This document shows, piece after piece, positions 1-9,116 of a DNA stretch of 34,854 nucleotides. The notes below the pieces were generated by a model. That model was not told where the DNA came from. It was given only the letters and a program-made list of their open reading frames with translations, and ran no database searches. The position numbers and the translations under genes were made by a program. Every line of letters begins with the position of its first letter. The first letter of the stretch is position 1. Origin of the DNA: a virus; IMG/VR virus record IMGVR_UViG_3300034093_003673, positions 1 to 34,854 of that record; one strand, given 5' to 3'.

Positions 1-3000
1 GCTGTAGACTTTCTGCAACCAGTCCTGGTGTGGTAATGCTAATTGAATTTGCACCAGGGTTTAGATTAATAATGCTGTTTTCGGCCCAGCCTTGATTACT
101 CCAATACAAAAATTCTTGAGCCATCTGCACCCAATCCATGATGTAGCCATTTTCAGTACGATCAAACACAAATCCTCGGTCAGTCAACAGTTTACCATAA
201 CTGAGCAAGAAATCGCAAACTGCTGATCGGTTAGTAAACACAAATCCATAAGGAACACGAACAATAGTATTGGTGTACTCAACAGGAACCTGTTCTGTTG
301 ATCCTCCGGCACTGAGTGTCTGTGTTTTTCCATTTACCCTGGATGCTAATATTTCAAAATAATTTTCTAAGCCGTTGTATCCTTGAACTGCCCATCCTGT
401 GTCAGTTACTTGAACTATTACTGAACTGTAAGATACCTGTTGTACCGGTGGGTTTTTATAAAGCAATAATCCATAGCTTTCGTCTGGCAACAACAAGCCG
501 GCATTTGACCCAGTTGGTGTTGATCGTTCGGTGTATAATTTTAAATATCGTTTGTCACTGAATGATGCTAGGCGCCAGCACAATCTAATATCTAGGTTAC
601 TCAATAGTGTGGTTAGGTCGTTACTACCATTGACTCCTAGTTGTTGATTGTAATCAATGATCCAGTTTATATAACTTGCACGGCTAACACCGTTGCCATA
701 TAATGGTGCCAGATTGCTGGCTTGGAGACGATATCTTCCTTCCCACAAATACTGACCAATACCCTCGTCATATACGTAACGATCGCGGTCTGCAAATAAA
801 CCAAAAAACTTAGCCGGCCTGGTTAACGCCAACAAGCGCATAACTGCAAACGGCCAAGCACTGCTAGATCTCCAGGTATTTTCAACTGGGCCGTCGTCCC
901 CAAACGTCCAGCTACGTCGGAATGTGGTGGTATCGTAGTTACCCACCACAGCCGATAATGGACTGAGTAGTTCTCCTTCTGTGCCAACCGGAATTACATT
1001 TAGTAACCCTGGGCGGACATATCGAGGATCAACTCTAGGGTTCACAGGATCTGCAATATATCCTCTTTCTAAATCGCCCCACAACACCAAGTTACCAGAC
1101 GTATAAGGGGCAGGACCATATCGAGATGCCCACCATGATGGTTGTTGAGTGAATCCCAGCATTTCCCAGGGCGTTGTATTAGGAGTAGTGGTATCATAAA
1201 AATAAAGATAGTTGCCGCGCCAAGCACCCAACAGTGGTTGCTGATCAAGTCGGTTACTACTCTGACTATAATTGTAAGTAAAAGGATTGCTTTGCGAATA
1301 ATTTTGTGAGGTATAGTCTAATTTATTGCTACCGATCCAAGATAAAAAGTCAGGCAACAATATAGAATTAATTTCTTCAAGTGTGTAATCCGTGGTTCGG
1401 AACTGCCCTGGTGTAACATCATCTGCCAGCAACGGCACCGTGGTATTAATTTTTAAATTGTTAAAAATTCTTGTTTCAAATTCTAATAATACATTATCTC
1501 GGAAATCACCAAATGCCACAGTGATGCTGCCATCGTGCCCCTGGATGACTAGAGTTGGTTGACTGCTGGTTTCCTCGTAAAAAATCTTAGGCTCGTATGC
1601 TGGATACAAACCCATCTTTGTTGGTGTATTTGGCACATAACTGCCGTAGGTAGTAGCATATTCTCTTATGGTTATTACGTCACCTACCACCAATGGAATT
1701 GTAATGATAATGCTGGCTGAATCAGCAGGCACAGTGTATTCGTATCCTTTGGTGAGAATGTTACCGTTGACATACACTAATATTGCTTTGAAGTTACTTT
1801 GTGTAAAATCGTAGACTTGATTGGTGGTGAATGTATTAGTGCTGATTAAACTATACGTGTAAGTTAACTCAGTATATGTTTCTCCAGCTGGAAGCATATC
1901 GCTCCAATAGAACGGAAAAATGCTACTACGAGACAACGTAATTTCTTGTATTGACGCATCCAAAACTTGAGTTGGTGTGAGATTTACAAAGTCACCATTT
2001 GATGCATAATCTATCAACAACGCTTTGTACTTGTTGTATTCTTGGCTGTTAAACTCCAAAGAATTAAACAACTCAAACTGCTGGCGGCGCAAGAATACTC
2101 CTGGCAATACCAACGGGGCAGAATTTTGTATTATTTGTGTTCCGTAAGGTACCAGTTCTCCAAGATCGCGAGTATTATTTGCACCAGTTATTGGTCCAAC
2201 AATGTTGCGCAAATTTTGCCCAATAGTTTCATAATGGGTTCTTATAGTGCCTAGTGTAAATTCTGTACTGTTGCCGTTTATTGCATTGTTTTCAAGATTT
2301 AATGGAATCTGATAAAAGCCAATCTGACTAGCAACATTGCTCAAGGCTTGAATTTCAATCACCGAGTTTAGTGCCACCAATGATGACAATGTTATAGTTG
2401 TGTTTGTGCTGGAAACTGTATAGGTGTATCTTAATGGGTCAAGATAAATGCCATCTATAAAAATTTGTATTGGTGAAAAAATTGTAAGTTGGTCCACTGG
2501 AACATCTAGCACCAACGGAGATCCATCATTGACGAATCTAAAAATTTGTCGGCTGCGAGATGTGGCCGCTGCCGGCTGCCATCCAAGTTCACTGGAGAAC
2601 GATACTCGATCAATGTATTGTCTTGCAAATCCTGTGCTAATTGCAGTGGTAGTGCTTACATTATTTTTAACATAGATAAAAGTGTCGTTGTAAAAATAGT
2701 TAGAAAAAACAATATCACCAACATTGTTGATGCTAAAATATTTTAAAGACAATCCCAACACATCATCTTGTACGGCTGTTTCTCCCTCGGCATATCCAAA
2801 AAGTTTGCTCCCGACAAAGGTGGTGCTGGGATATACTGCTCGGTCACCAAAGCTGTCTCCGTTGGTGTCATAAACATCAAATAATGGTGCTTGATTAACC
2901 CTGGTTTTCTGTTGCGCACTTTGCCAGGCCATTCCGTCAAACCAATAACTTAGACCTTTCTGAGTTGTACCATTGGTACTAACCACAGTTTGGTTCATTA

Positions 3001-5191
3001 AGGCCAGGCCGCCAGGCAATGGCACTAGGTCAATGATTGGGGTGCCAGTGTTGTTGGGATCAATAAACCTTACTTCATAAATGCGATTTCTAACTTGCTG
3101 GTCAGAGTCGGCAGCAAATATTGCCAAGGTACCTTCAACAAACGAATAGCCATCAATACCGTATCCACTTGTTCCATTGATGTTACTAAGTGCATCGGTT
3201 TCATTGAAGTCAATGATGTTTACTGGGCGCTTACCTTGTGTTCCAAAATTGTATAAACTTGTATCAGCTCGAAATTCAATAATAGGGCGTTTAGCTCGTT
3301 GGTTGTTATCAACCGTTGGAGTAATATTATTCAGTTCAGCACTGTAATTAATTACATCAATATGGAACCAACGATTACTACGGGCCCAAGCGTTTCTATC
3401 CATGCTGGCTCGATTAATTGTCAAATAATCAGGAATCAACGGAGCATTGGGGCTTGCATCGAGTGTCTTGATATACACTTCTGGGGTAATTAATTCGGTT
3501 ACTGGTATTAGTTTAATACCATTCCCAAGAGCCGCGCCTGGGACAGATGTGCCTGGCATCGGAGCACCTTCTGGACCCCCGGCTCCAATATTGAGCAAGC
3601 TTTCGGCAACAGTGTCATAGATATACTGTTGAAATTCGCCAGTGTGGCTGCCGCCAGTCATTTTTTGGCCTTGATAAAGATGCGATAGCCCAAAATAGGC
3701 CTCACCATCAACAAACCCAACACGCAATTCTCGACCAGGCCCTGTTCCTACACCTTCAACATAGAATTCAATATTTTGAAATTGTGCTGGATTAGTTAAT
3801 CCACGAAATTTAACTTTAAGTCCATTTGTAAATTTTACACCGTTGGGGCTGATATAATTTTTTGCACCAATGATTTCATCAAAGTCAACTGGTTGTGTGA
3901 CTTCGGCATCGACTAGACGAATCTCTCCAAAAATTTCTGGATTGGTGCTGTCTTGATAATACAATGTATCCAGTGTTGCAGTAAGCAAAGGCACTTGCTG
4001 GTAATAGCCAGACGCATTTTTATACCATTGTGTGCTACTGTTGGTCTGCCCGTATCTAATATCAAATCTTGACAGGTTTGGTACTTGCGTTACCGAGCTA
4101 AGTGTGATAAACGGTTGCCCATCATTGTCATACACATAACTTATACGCCATACACTGTATCTTTGCGTGATTACGTTTATATCTGTGGTCTGATCGAATA
4201 ACACACTGTCAAATGTGCCAATAGCGCCCGGTTGTGCATCACTGGGCAACGGATCATATTGTGTGGTAATTTGCCAGCCACCTTCTTCGGCACCTTGAAT
4301 AGTGTTAGTAAAAATCAAACTAAGCCCATCAAGCTGTGTGATTCCGTCAATTCCATCAGGAAATTGTTGTAAAAATGCAGACACATAGATATTGTTGATT
4401 TGATTAAATTCTAAATTGCAGACTAAATCAACTGGGCCAATTTGATTTAGGGTGTAATAAAAATCTTGCCCTGTTTTTAAAGGTACATAGAATTCTACAA
4501 CCCCTTGATCTTCTCCGTTGTTGACTACGCCAAAAACATCACGACTGCTGATGTTTGGTGCATACGGCAATCGGCCTGCCACTCCGGGTGCAGCCTGTAT
4601 CCAAAAATTGTGACCTGGTTGGTTAACTACAAAATTGTAATTTCCACCTCTTGCCAACGTAATAATTGGATTGGTGCCAGGTAAGCCACTAAATTCATAA
4701 GTTAGCGTATTACGAGTAACTGCAAAATCATCAGTGAGTGGTATTTCAGTTGTGCTAACGTCCACTGACAGTGGGCCGTTGGGTAACCAATAGTATTGAC
4801 TGTAGTTAGAAAATTTATCAAAGTCGCAGAACGGGTCCCACGAATAATATTGGCTCTGCCATAGACGATCTTGTCGACTAACATCGGCATCTTGTAATTT
4901 TAAAACATCTATCATTCCTGGGTAGGTGATAGCATCGTCGGCGGTGTTGGTTCCATTTTTTAAAAACGTTACGCCTGGCTCTAATTGATAGTCAGATCTA
5001 GTTTTAGTAGGTTCAGTGATGTAGTTGTTGGCGAGGTTAACTCCTGGACCAACTTTGCGTCCAACATATCCCTGTGAACGTTTAAAATTTGGTTCTTGTG
5101 TTAACTGGTCTAAAGTGGCTGCAAGAAATTTTTTATTTGTAGTTGTTTGAAAAATTTCTGGAAGTAAATTTACTGTCTTATTTGATGCCAT
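1..5191 (-). CDS. Giant virion structural protein, partial (gp7-position baseplate protein)
   Basis: An uninterrupted minus-strand frame starts at ATG 5191-5189 (MASNKTVNLLPEIFQ) and runs off the left edge, giving about 1730 visible codons with the C-terminus missing. It starts 2 bp after the gp6 stop codon, so it is co-transcribed and probably translationally coupled. The product is rich in aromatic residues, Asn, Thr and beta-type sequence, with no signal peptide, membrane segment or enzyme motif that I can see. Trp-rich stretches such as PSWWASRYGPAPYT and WPFAVMRLLALTRPAKFF are typical of large structural proteins of aquatic phages. In T4 the gene after 6 is gene 7, the largest baseplate wedge protein, so position suggests a wedge or peripheral baseplate role. 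That role is inference from synteny; the reading frame itself is certain. Confidence 0.85.
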   Translation of the reverse strand, partial: MASNKTVNLLPEIFQTTTNKKFLAATLDQLTQEPNFKRSQGYVGRKVGPGVNLANNYITEPTKTRSDYQLEPGVTFLKNGTNTADDAITYPGMIDVLKLQDADVSRQDRLWQSQYYSWDPFCDFDKFSNYSQYYWLPNGPLSVDVSTTEIPLTDDFAVTRNTLTYEFSGLPGTNPIITLARGGNYNFVVNQPGHNFWIQAAPGVAGRLPYAPNISSRDVFGVVNNGEDQGVVEFYVPLKTGQDFYYTLNQIGPVDLVCNLEFNQINNIYVSAFLQQFPDGIDGITQLDGLSLIFTNTIQGAEEGGWQITTQYDPLPSDAQPGAIGTFDSVLFDQTTDINVITQRYSVWRISYVYDNDGQPFITLSSVTQVPNLSRFDIRYGQTNSSTQWYKNASGYYQQVPLLTATLDTLYYQDSTNPEIFGEIRLVDAEVTQPVDFDEIIGAKNYISPNGVKFTNGLKVKFRGLTNPAQFQNIEFYVEGVGTGPGRELRVGFVDGEAYFGLSHLYQGQKMTGGSHTGEFQQYIYDTVAESLLNIGAGGPEGAPMPGTSVPGAALGNGIKLIPVTELITPEVYIKTLDASPNAPLIPDYLTINRASMDRNAWARSNRWFHIDVINYSAELNNITPTVDNNQRAKRPIIEFRADTSLYNFGTQGKRPVNIIDFNETDALSNINGTSGYGIDGYSFVEGTLAIFAADSDQQVRNRIYEVRFIDPNNTGTPIIDLVPLPGGLALMNQTVVSTNGTTQKGLSYWFDGMAWQSAQQKTRVNQAPLFDVYDTNGDSFGDRAVYPSTTFVGSKLFGYAEGETAVQDDVLGLSLKYFSINNVGDIVFSNYFYNDTFIYVKNNVSTTTAISTGFARQYIDRVSFSSELGWQPAAATSRSRQIFRFVNDGSPLVLDVPVDQLTIFSPIQIFIDGIYLDPLRYTYTVSSTNTTITLSSLVALNSVIEIQALSNVASQIGFYQIPLNLENNAINGNSTEFTLGTIRTHYETIGQNLRNIVGPITGANNTRDLGELVPYGTQIIQNSAPLVLPGVFLRRQQFELFNSLEFNSQEYNKYKALLIDYASNGDFVNLTPTQVLDASIQEITLSRSSIFPFYWSDMLPAGETYTELTYTYSLISTNTFTTNQVYDFTQSNFKAILVYVNGNILTKGYEYTVPADSASIIITIPLVVGDVITIREYATTYGSYVPNTPTKMGLYPAYEPKIFYEETSSQPTLVIQGHDGSITVAFGDFRDNVLLEFETRIFNNLKINTTVPLLADDVTPGQFRTTDYTLEEINSILLPDFLSWIGSNKLDYTSQNYSQSNPFTYNYSQSSNRLDQQPLLGAWRGNYLYFYDTTTPNTTPWEMLGFTQQPSWWASRYGPAPYTSGNLVLWGDLERGYIADPVNPRVDPRYVRPGLLNVIPVGTEGELLSPLSAVVGNYDTTTFRRSWTFGDDGPVENTWRSSSAWPFAVMRLLALTRPAKFFGLFADRDRYVYDEGIGQYLWEGRYRLQASNLAPLYGNGVSRASYINWIIDYNQQLGVNGSNDLTTLLSNLDIRLCWRLASFSDKRYLKLYTERSTPTGSNAGLLLPDESYGLLLYKNPPVQQVSYSSVIVQVTDTGWAVQGYNGLENYFEILASRVNGKTQTLSAGGSTEQVPVEYTNTIVRVPYGFVFTNRSAVCDFLLSYGKLLTDRGFVFDRTENGYIMDWVQMAQEFLYWSNQGWAENSIINLNPGANSISITTPGLVAESLQ

Positions 5192-5193
5192 TC

Positions 5194-8100
5194 TTAACTG
5201 CTCCCGCCGGTTTGTCCAATTGTACTACCTGGCGCACCCACTGTGGTCACTGGATAAAGCCCGGCCACACTGGTTTGACTACGTATATTACTCTGTGTCA
5301 ATGCGCTTATTACTTCAATGTCTGCCACAGTGGCAGCACTGACAAATATCTCGTTTGGTGCACTTCTAATCTCATACAGGTCGCCAAATGTTTTTAATGG
5401 GTTAAGTGGTACAATCACCACTGAGCTAATAATTGAACCCAATTGTTTGTGTAGATATGCACTCAGCTCTGAGAAGTAGAATGTATCGCCAAAGTCCCAC
5501 TTGTCAATACTAAAGTAACTATTGATATTAGAAATAACTTGACTCTTGATTTCGCTGTCGCTGGCAGTTGTGTTAAGGGCTTTGACAACTTTAATAGTGG
5601 CCCGCAACTGTGTGGGTGCCTTGGCGCCAAATAATGGTTTGAACATTACTGAGTTTAGCACTAAATTATCACTGACCATTTTATAATTATTGAGACTTGA
5701 ATAGTCTTGCGACAATTCATTGATGGTAGGTGCACTAGGCTCTGGCACGGTGCCAGTGGTATCTTTAATGTAGTTTTGATAAGCAGTGTAATATGCTTGT
5801 GGCACAAGATACATGTCAATGATATTTGAAGTTCCGGGATCAATGACATTGGTCAGTGAACTATTGTGTCGGTATTGGAATGACAATGAGTTGCGGCCCA
5901 CTTGCGCAAGAAAATCTGTGCGAGGAATTATTGTTCTTTGAAAGATACCATTGACCAAAGTGACTTGCAATTGGTAGAACAATTTACTTTGGTATGCATA
6001 AAATATTTGTCCGTTGATGTACTCGCTTTTAACTAATTCAATTGCATCCAATGTTGTCAACGAACTATTGACTATTCCTGGTTCAACTGGCAAATATCTT
6101 TCAAGATCATCAAAGTCTGTGGTCAGCTGGAAGAACGTCAGCTTGGAAGAAGCGTTGACTTTTGGGGCCACCAGATCATCAAAAAAGTCTGGGTTGTCTG
6201 CAACACCATCAGCGTCACTGTCTCGGTAACTCACAACAACTTCATAGTCGTTTACAAATCCATCGCTTTCAATTGGCTGGCCAATTATATCCATGGTAAC
6301 GTCAGTGGGTAATGGCTCATTAGAATCTGGTCTTGAATTGGTTTTTAACACTCTTATAAAGTCCTTGATTACTAATCCAGTCTTGCTGTCATAGACTTCA
6401 CTGCTGGTGCTGAAGAAGAATCTTGTTTGTATAACACTGGCAAATTTATATTGCAATGATCTAGAACTAACCACATAGTTAGATCCATCAGTTAAAAACT
6501 GCACTAGCCAGGACGCATCTAAATTTTGTCCAGAAGTATCTTGTGCGTAGGTTCTGCTAAAAGGTGCCGGATGTCCAGCATATTCAGCATTGAGATTTGT
6601 ACTAGTTATAAGATACCAGCTAGCAGTTAAATTGTTGTAGCCAAGACCAAAATTTCGATAAAGCTCAATTTGTTGAATCATGCTTTGTTTAATTTCTAAA
6701 GGCAACACATTGATAAACTTTGGAATCACTAGTTGTGCCAAAGCGCCAGATGGCACAAAATTGTTCAATGCAACTGGCCCTATCCCATCTGGCAAGTTGC
6801 CAAGTCCCTGTGCAGTACCATCAAGCACCACTGCCTCAACTGTGGCCCATATTACCATTTTTTCATCAGCGCGAACTGGTATTCCGGTCTGCAGTCTATT
6901 ATTTGCATCAAAGAATTTACCAGCAGGCGGTACAAATTTTACCAAGCTACCTTGTGTAATATATTGAGCATTATTATTAGTGTAAGCACCAATTGGCAAC
7001 GGATTGCTGGCTGTGCCGCTGTAAAAATATCCTGTGGTTTGATTATTAATTGTTGTGGTTTGATTCCATCCAGCACTCAACACGGTCAATGGAGGTCTTG
7101 GAAAGTTAGCATAGTAAAATTGCAACATACCTCGGCTGGATGCAAGTGGTTCCACTGAGTTGGTAATGGTATCAACAATCTCGTTACGATTTACCCAATT
7201 AAAATTAAAAGTAGGCAAAACATTTTCTTCGTAAATTACTCCGTCACTGGAAAATATATTGGTACTAGAATATTTTCCAGTGGGATCTGTTAGGTCAATA
7301 TACCTAGATGTACCGGTGCTAGCACGATCAACTGCTTTACTCTTGATAATTGAGTTGTATTTGGTGAATGGGAAGTTGTTGTAGTCTTCGCCATTGACCA
7401 TACGATTTTGTGTGTAGTAACGTGCAGGAGCACGTTGCTTGATCTCTGTGATGTTTTCTCTAGACTGTGCGTTAGTCACCGGTTGTGTGATACCACAAGT
7501 AAGAGTCAATGTTTCCAGTCTGCCCGAACGACTAATGTAGCTGATTGGCACTGAAATGTTTTGCATTTCTTCAGGATTAATGATGTACTGCAATCCGTTG
7601 CTGGATCTAACATAGGTACGGAAAGTGCCCACAGGAACACTGGAAAACACACCATCACCAAATGTCAGTGTAATCTGATCATTAGCTCGGCTGGTGATAG
7701 AATATAATGTACGTTGGTCTGGCGCAAGTTGTTCGACTGCACCGGCAAAAATATTTTCAACATAAATCCACTCGCTCGAAATACTACCAACATCATCAAG
7801 TTTGTAAAGCCAATGATCTTCTTGGTTACAACCTTCAATGTTAATGTTTACTGTGCGGTTAGGAATTGCTTCAGACAAGTTGAAGTCTTGATTTTGCAAT
7901 ACGCCTTGTTTGAACAAGAAAAAGAATCCAGTGTTTGCACTGCCAAATCCCTGTGCGTCATTGCGATACAATACGTTGAATGCACCATTGGGTTTTGGTG
8001 CTGGCTCGTAGACATATTCTTTCCCAATTGTGGTTGCACTCACAACTTCAAACGGCATGTTTACACCATCCACCACAGATGTGTAGGGAATAATTGGCAA

Positions 8101-8685
8101 ATAACCAGGGATAAGATTAATTGTGTACTCGCTGGTCTCAATGCCTAGTATATCCTGACGGTTACCTGGACGACCAAATTTTTGACTGTCAATAAATGCG
8201 GCATTCATGATTGATGTAAACTGCTCTAACCAACTTGAGTTAGTGGCGTCATTCCAATCAATTGTGATATTGGCTAGGTTAATACCATTAAAGTCTGTAA
8301 TATTTTCAGTGGTGCTAGCCGAAACAACCTTCAAGTAACCCTGCGCTTCAGTGTTTCTTTTAGGTGTGTAGCTGACCAAGTTTGCCAAACGCACCACGCT
8401 GTCACGGCGTTCGGCTGTGTCTAAAAAGTTCTCACGTGTGTTTAAGTCGTTTCTAAATGCCAGGGCTTGTCCCATAAAAGCCATGACGTCCAGCAGTGCA
8501 ATAAATTCACTGCTTTCAATATAATCGTTAAAAGTTTCTGGGTAATAAAGTCGGAGATAATCAACAAAACTCTTTCGCAGGGTTTCAAAATCATAACTTT
8601 GAAAGTCAGCTTCACGATAGGTTTGATAAAGCCTCTTCCAATCTTCTACACCAAATATTGCGGTTTGTCTTGTTGTTTTAGCCAT
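5194..8685 (-). CDS. 6: Baseplate wedge protein, gp6-like
   Basis: This 1163-aa protein has the recognisable N-terminus of the T4 gp6 / baseplate J family: a DWKRLYQTYREADFQSYDF segment, then LRLYYPETFNDYIESSEFI and LDVMAFMGQALAFRNDLN, within the first 85 residues. In T4, gp6 forms the dimeric wedge ring that joins wedges to the hub and triggers sheath contraction. The protein is much longer than T4 gp6 (about 660 aa); the extra length is in the middle and C-terminal half, which is Asn/Thr/Ser-rich and looks beta-structured. The C-terminal part (about residues 960-1110) again looks like a conserved wedge domain. It sits between gp25 and the giant structural gene, as expected for a wedge cluster. 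A TATAAATA late-promoter match lies 20 bp upstream of the ATG. Confidence 0.9.
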   Translation of the reverse strand: MAKTTRQTAIFGVEDWKRLYQTYREADFQSYDFETLRKSFVDYLRLYYPETFNDYIESSEFIALLDVMAFMGQALAFRNDLNTRENFLDTAERRDSVVRLANLVSYTPKRNTEAQGYLKVVSASTTENITDFNGINLANITIDWNDATNSSWLEQFTSIMNAAFIDSQKFGRPGNRQDILGIETSEYTINLIPGYLPIIPYTSVVDGVNMPFEVVSATTIGKEYVYEPAPKPNGAFNVLYRNDAQGFGSANTGFFFLFKQGVLQNQDFNLSEAIPNRTVNINIEGCNQEDHWLYKLDDVGSISSEWIYVENIFAGAVEQLAPDQRTLYSITSRANDQITLTFGDGVFSSVPVGTFRTYVRSSNGLQYIINPEEMQNISVPISYISRSGRLETLTLTCGITQPVTNAQSRENITEIKQRAPARYYTQNRMVNGEDYNNFPFTKYNSIIKSKAVDRASTGTSRYIDLTDPTGKYSSTNIFSSDGVIYEENVLPTFNFNWVNRNEIVDTITNSVEPLASSRGMLQFYYANFPRPPLTVLSAGWNQTTTINNQTTGYFYSGTASNPLPIGAYTNNNAQYITQGSLVKFVPPAGKFFDANNRLQTGIPVRADEKMVIWATVEAVVLDGTAQGLGNLPDGIGPVALNNFVPSGALAQLVIPKFINVLPLEIKQSMIQQIELYRNFGLGYNNLTASWYLITSTNLNAEYAGHPAPFSRTYAQDTSGQNLDASWLVQFLTDGSNYVVSSRSLQYKFASVIQTRFFFSTSSEVYDSKTGLVIKDFIRVLKTNSRPDSNEPLPTDVTMDIIGQPIESDGFVNDYEVVVSYRDSDADGVADNPDFFDDLVAPKVNASSKLTFFQLTTDFDDLERYLPVEPGIVNSSLTTLDAIELVKSEYINGQIFYAYQSKLFYQLQVTLVNGIFQRTIIPRTDFLAQVGRNSLSFQYRHNSSLTNVIDPGTSNIIDMYLVPQAYYTAYQNYIKDTTGTVPEPSAPTINELSQDYSSLNNYKMVSDNLVLNSVMFKPLFGAKAPTQLRATIKVVKALNTTASDSEIKSQVISNINSYFSIDKWDFGDTFYFSELSAYLHKQLGSIISSVVIVPLNPLKTFGDLYEIRSAPNEIFVSAATVADIEVISALTQSNIRSQTSVAGLYPVTTVGAPGSTIGQTGGSS

Positions 8686-8704
8686 AGTTTCTCACTGTAC
8701 ATTG

Positions 8705-8712
8705 TATTTATA
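8705..8712 (-). promoter_or_regulatory. Putative late promoter upstream of gp6 gene
   Basis: The minus strand reads TATAAATA, a perfect match to the T4 late promoter -10 octamer, 20 bp upstream of the gp6 start codon. It lies in the only sizeable gap (48 bp) inside the baseplate operon. A gp55-type sigma factor is encoded in the same window. Activity is inferred. Confidence 0.6.
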
Positions 8713-8733
8713 ACCCCAATTATCTACATAGTT

Positions 8734-9108
8734 TTAGATGAAGCTGGCACGGCGAGATTCTTGATCAAAGAAAATGGCCAGTCGCTCGGCTGTAGAACTT
8801 GGTACAATTTGAACCTGTAGCTCTATTAACATACCGTTTTGTTGTGGGTATACATTAGCGTCTGAAATATAAATTCTAGGATCTCCGCCAGCTACACGCT
8901 GAAGCTCTGCTAGTATTTTTGTCACTGTCTCTGGAGTTTGATTCTCAAATATGAAACTCCAGATAACAGTGCCGTACCCTGGACGGCCGACTAGTTCACC
9001 TTGTTGGATATTGAGGGCGTTTGATAAATCACGTTTGACTAGAGCAAAGTCAGTCAACGTGAATTTTTTATTTTGATTAATAGTGTTGAAACCAATAAAT
9101 GCAGGCAT
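8734..9108 (-). CDS. 25: Baseplate wedge subunit, gp25-like
   Basis: This 124-aa protein matches the T4 gp25 / GPW family in length (T4 gp25 is 132 aa) and pattern: FTLTDFALVKRDLSNALNI, then GELVGRPGYGTVIWSFIFE, then a beta-rich half ending near the C-terminus. The GE...PGYG core (residues 38-48) is the family signature. In contractile tails gp25 sits at the junction of wedge and sheath and nucleates sheath assembly. It lies 8 bp after the gp5-like stop codon and upstream of gp6, a conserved pairing in T4-like and related contractile systems. No clear Shine-Dalgarno sequence is visible, so translational coupling to the gp5-like gene is likely. Confidence 0.93.
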   Translation of the reverse strand: MPAFIGFNTINQNKKFTLTDFALVKRDLSNALNIQQGELVGRPGYGTVIWSFIFENQTPETVTKILAELQRVAGGDPRIYISDANVYPQQNGMLIELQVQIVPSSTAERLAIFFDQESRRASFI

Positions 9109-9116
9109 AGTGATAT

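Noticed and set aside
6733-7158. Plus-strand open frames of 80-144 codons opposite the gp6 gene (also 7714-8148 and 9073-9678)
   Set aside because: They are antisense to strongly recognisable baseplate genes, have no family pattern or upstream signals, and show the composition expected of complement frames.
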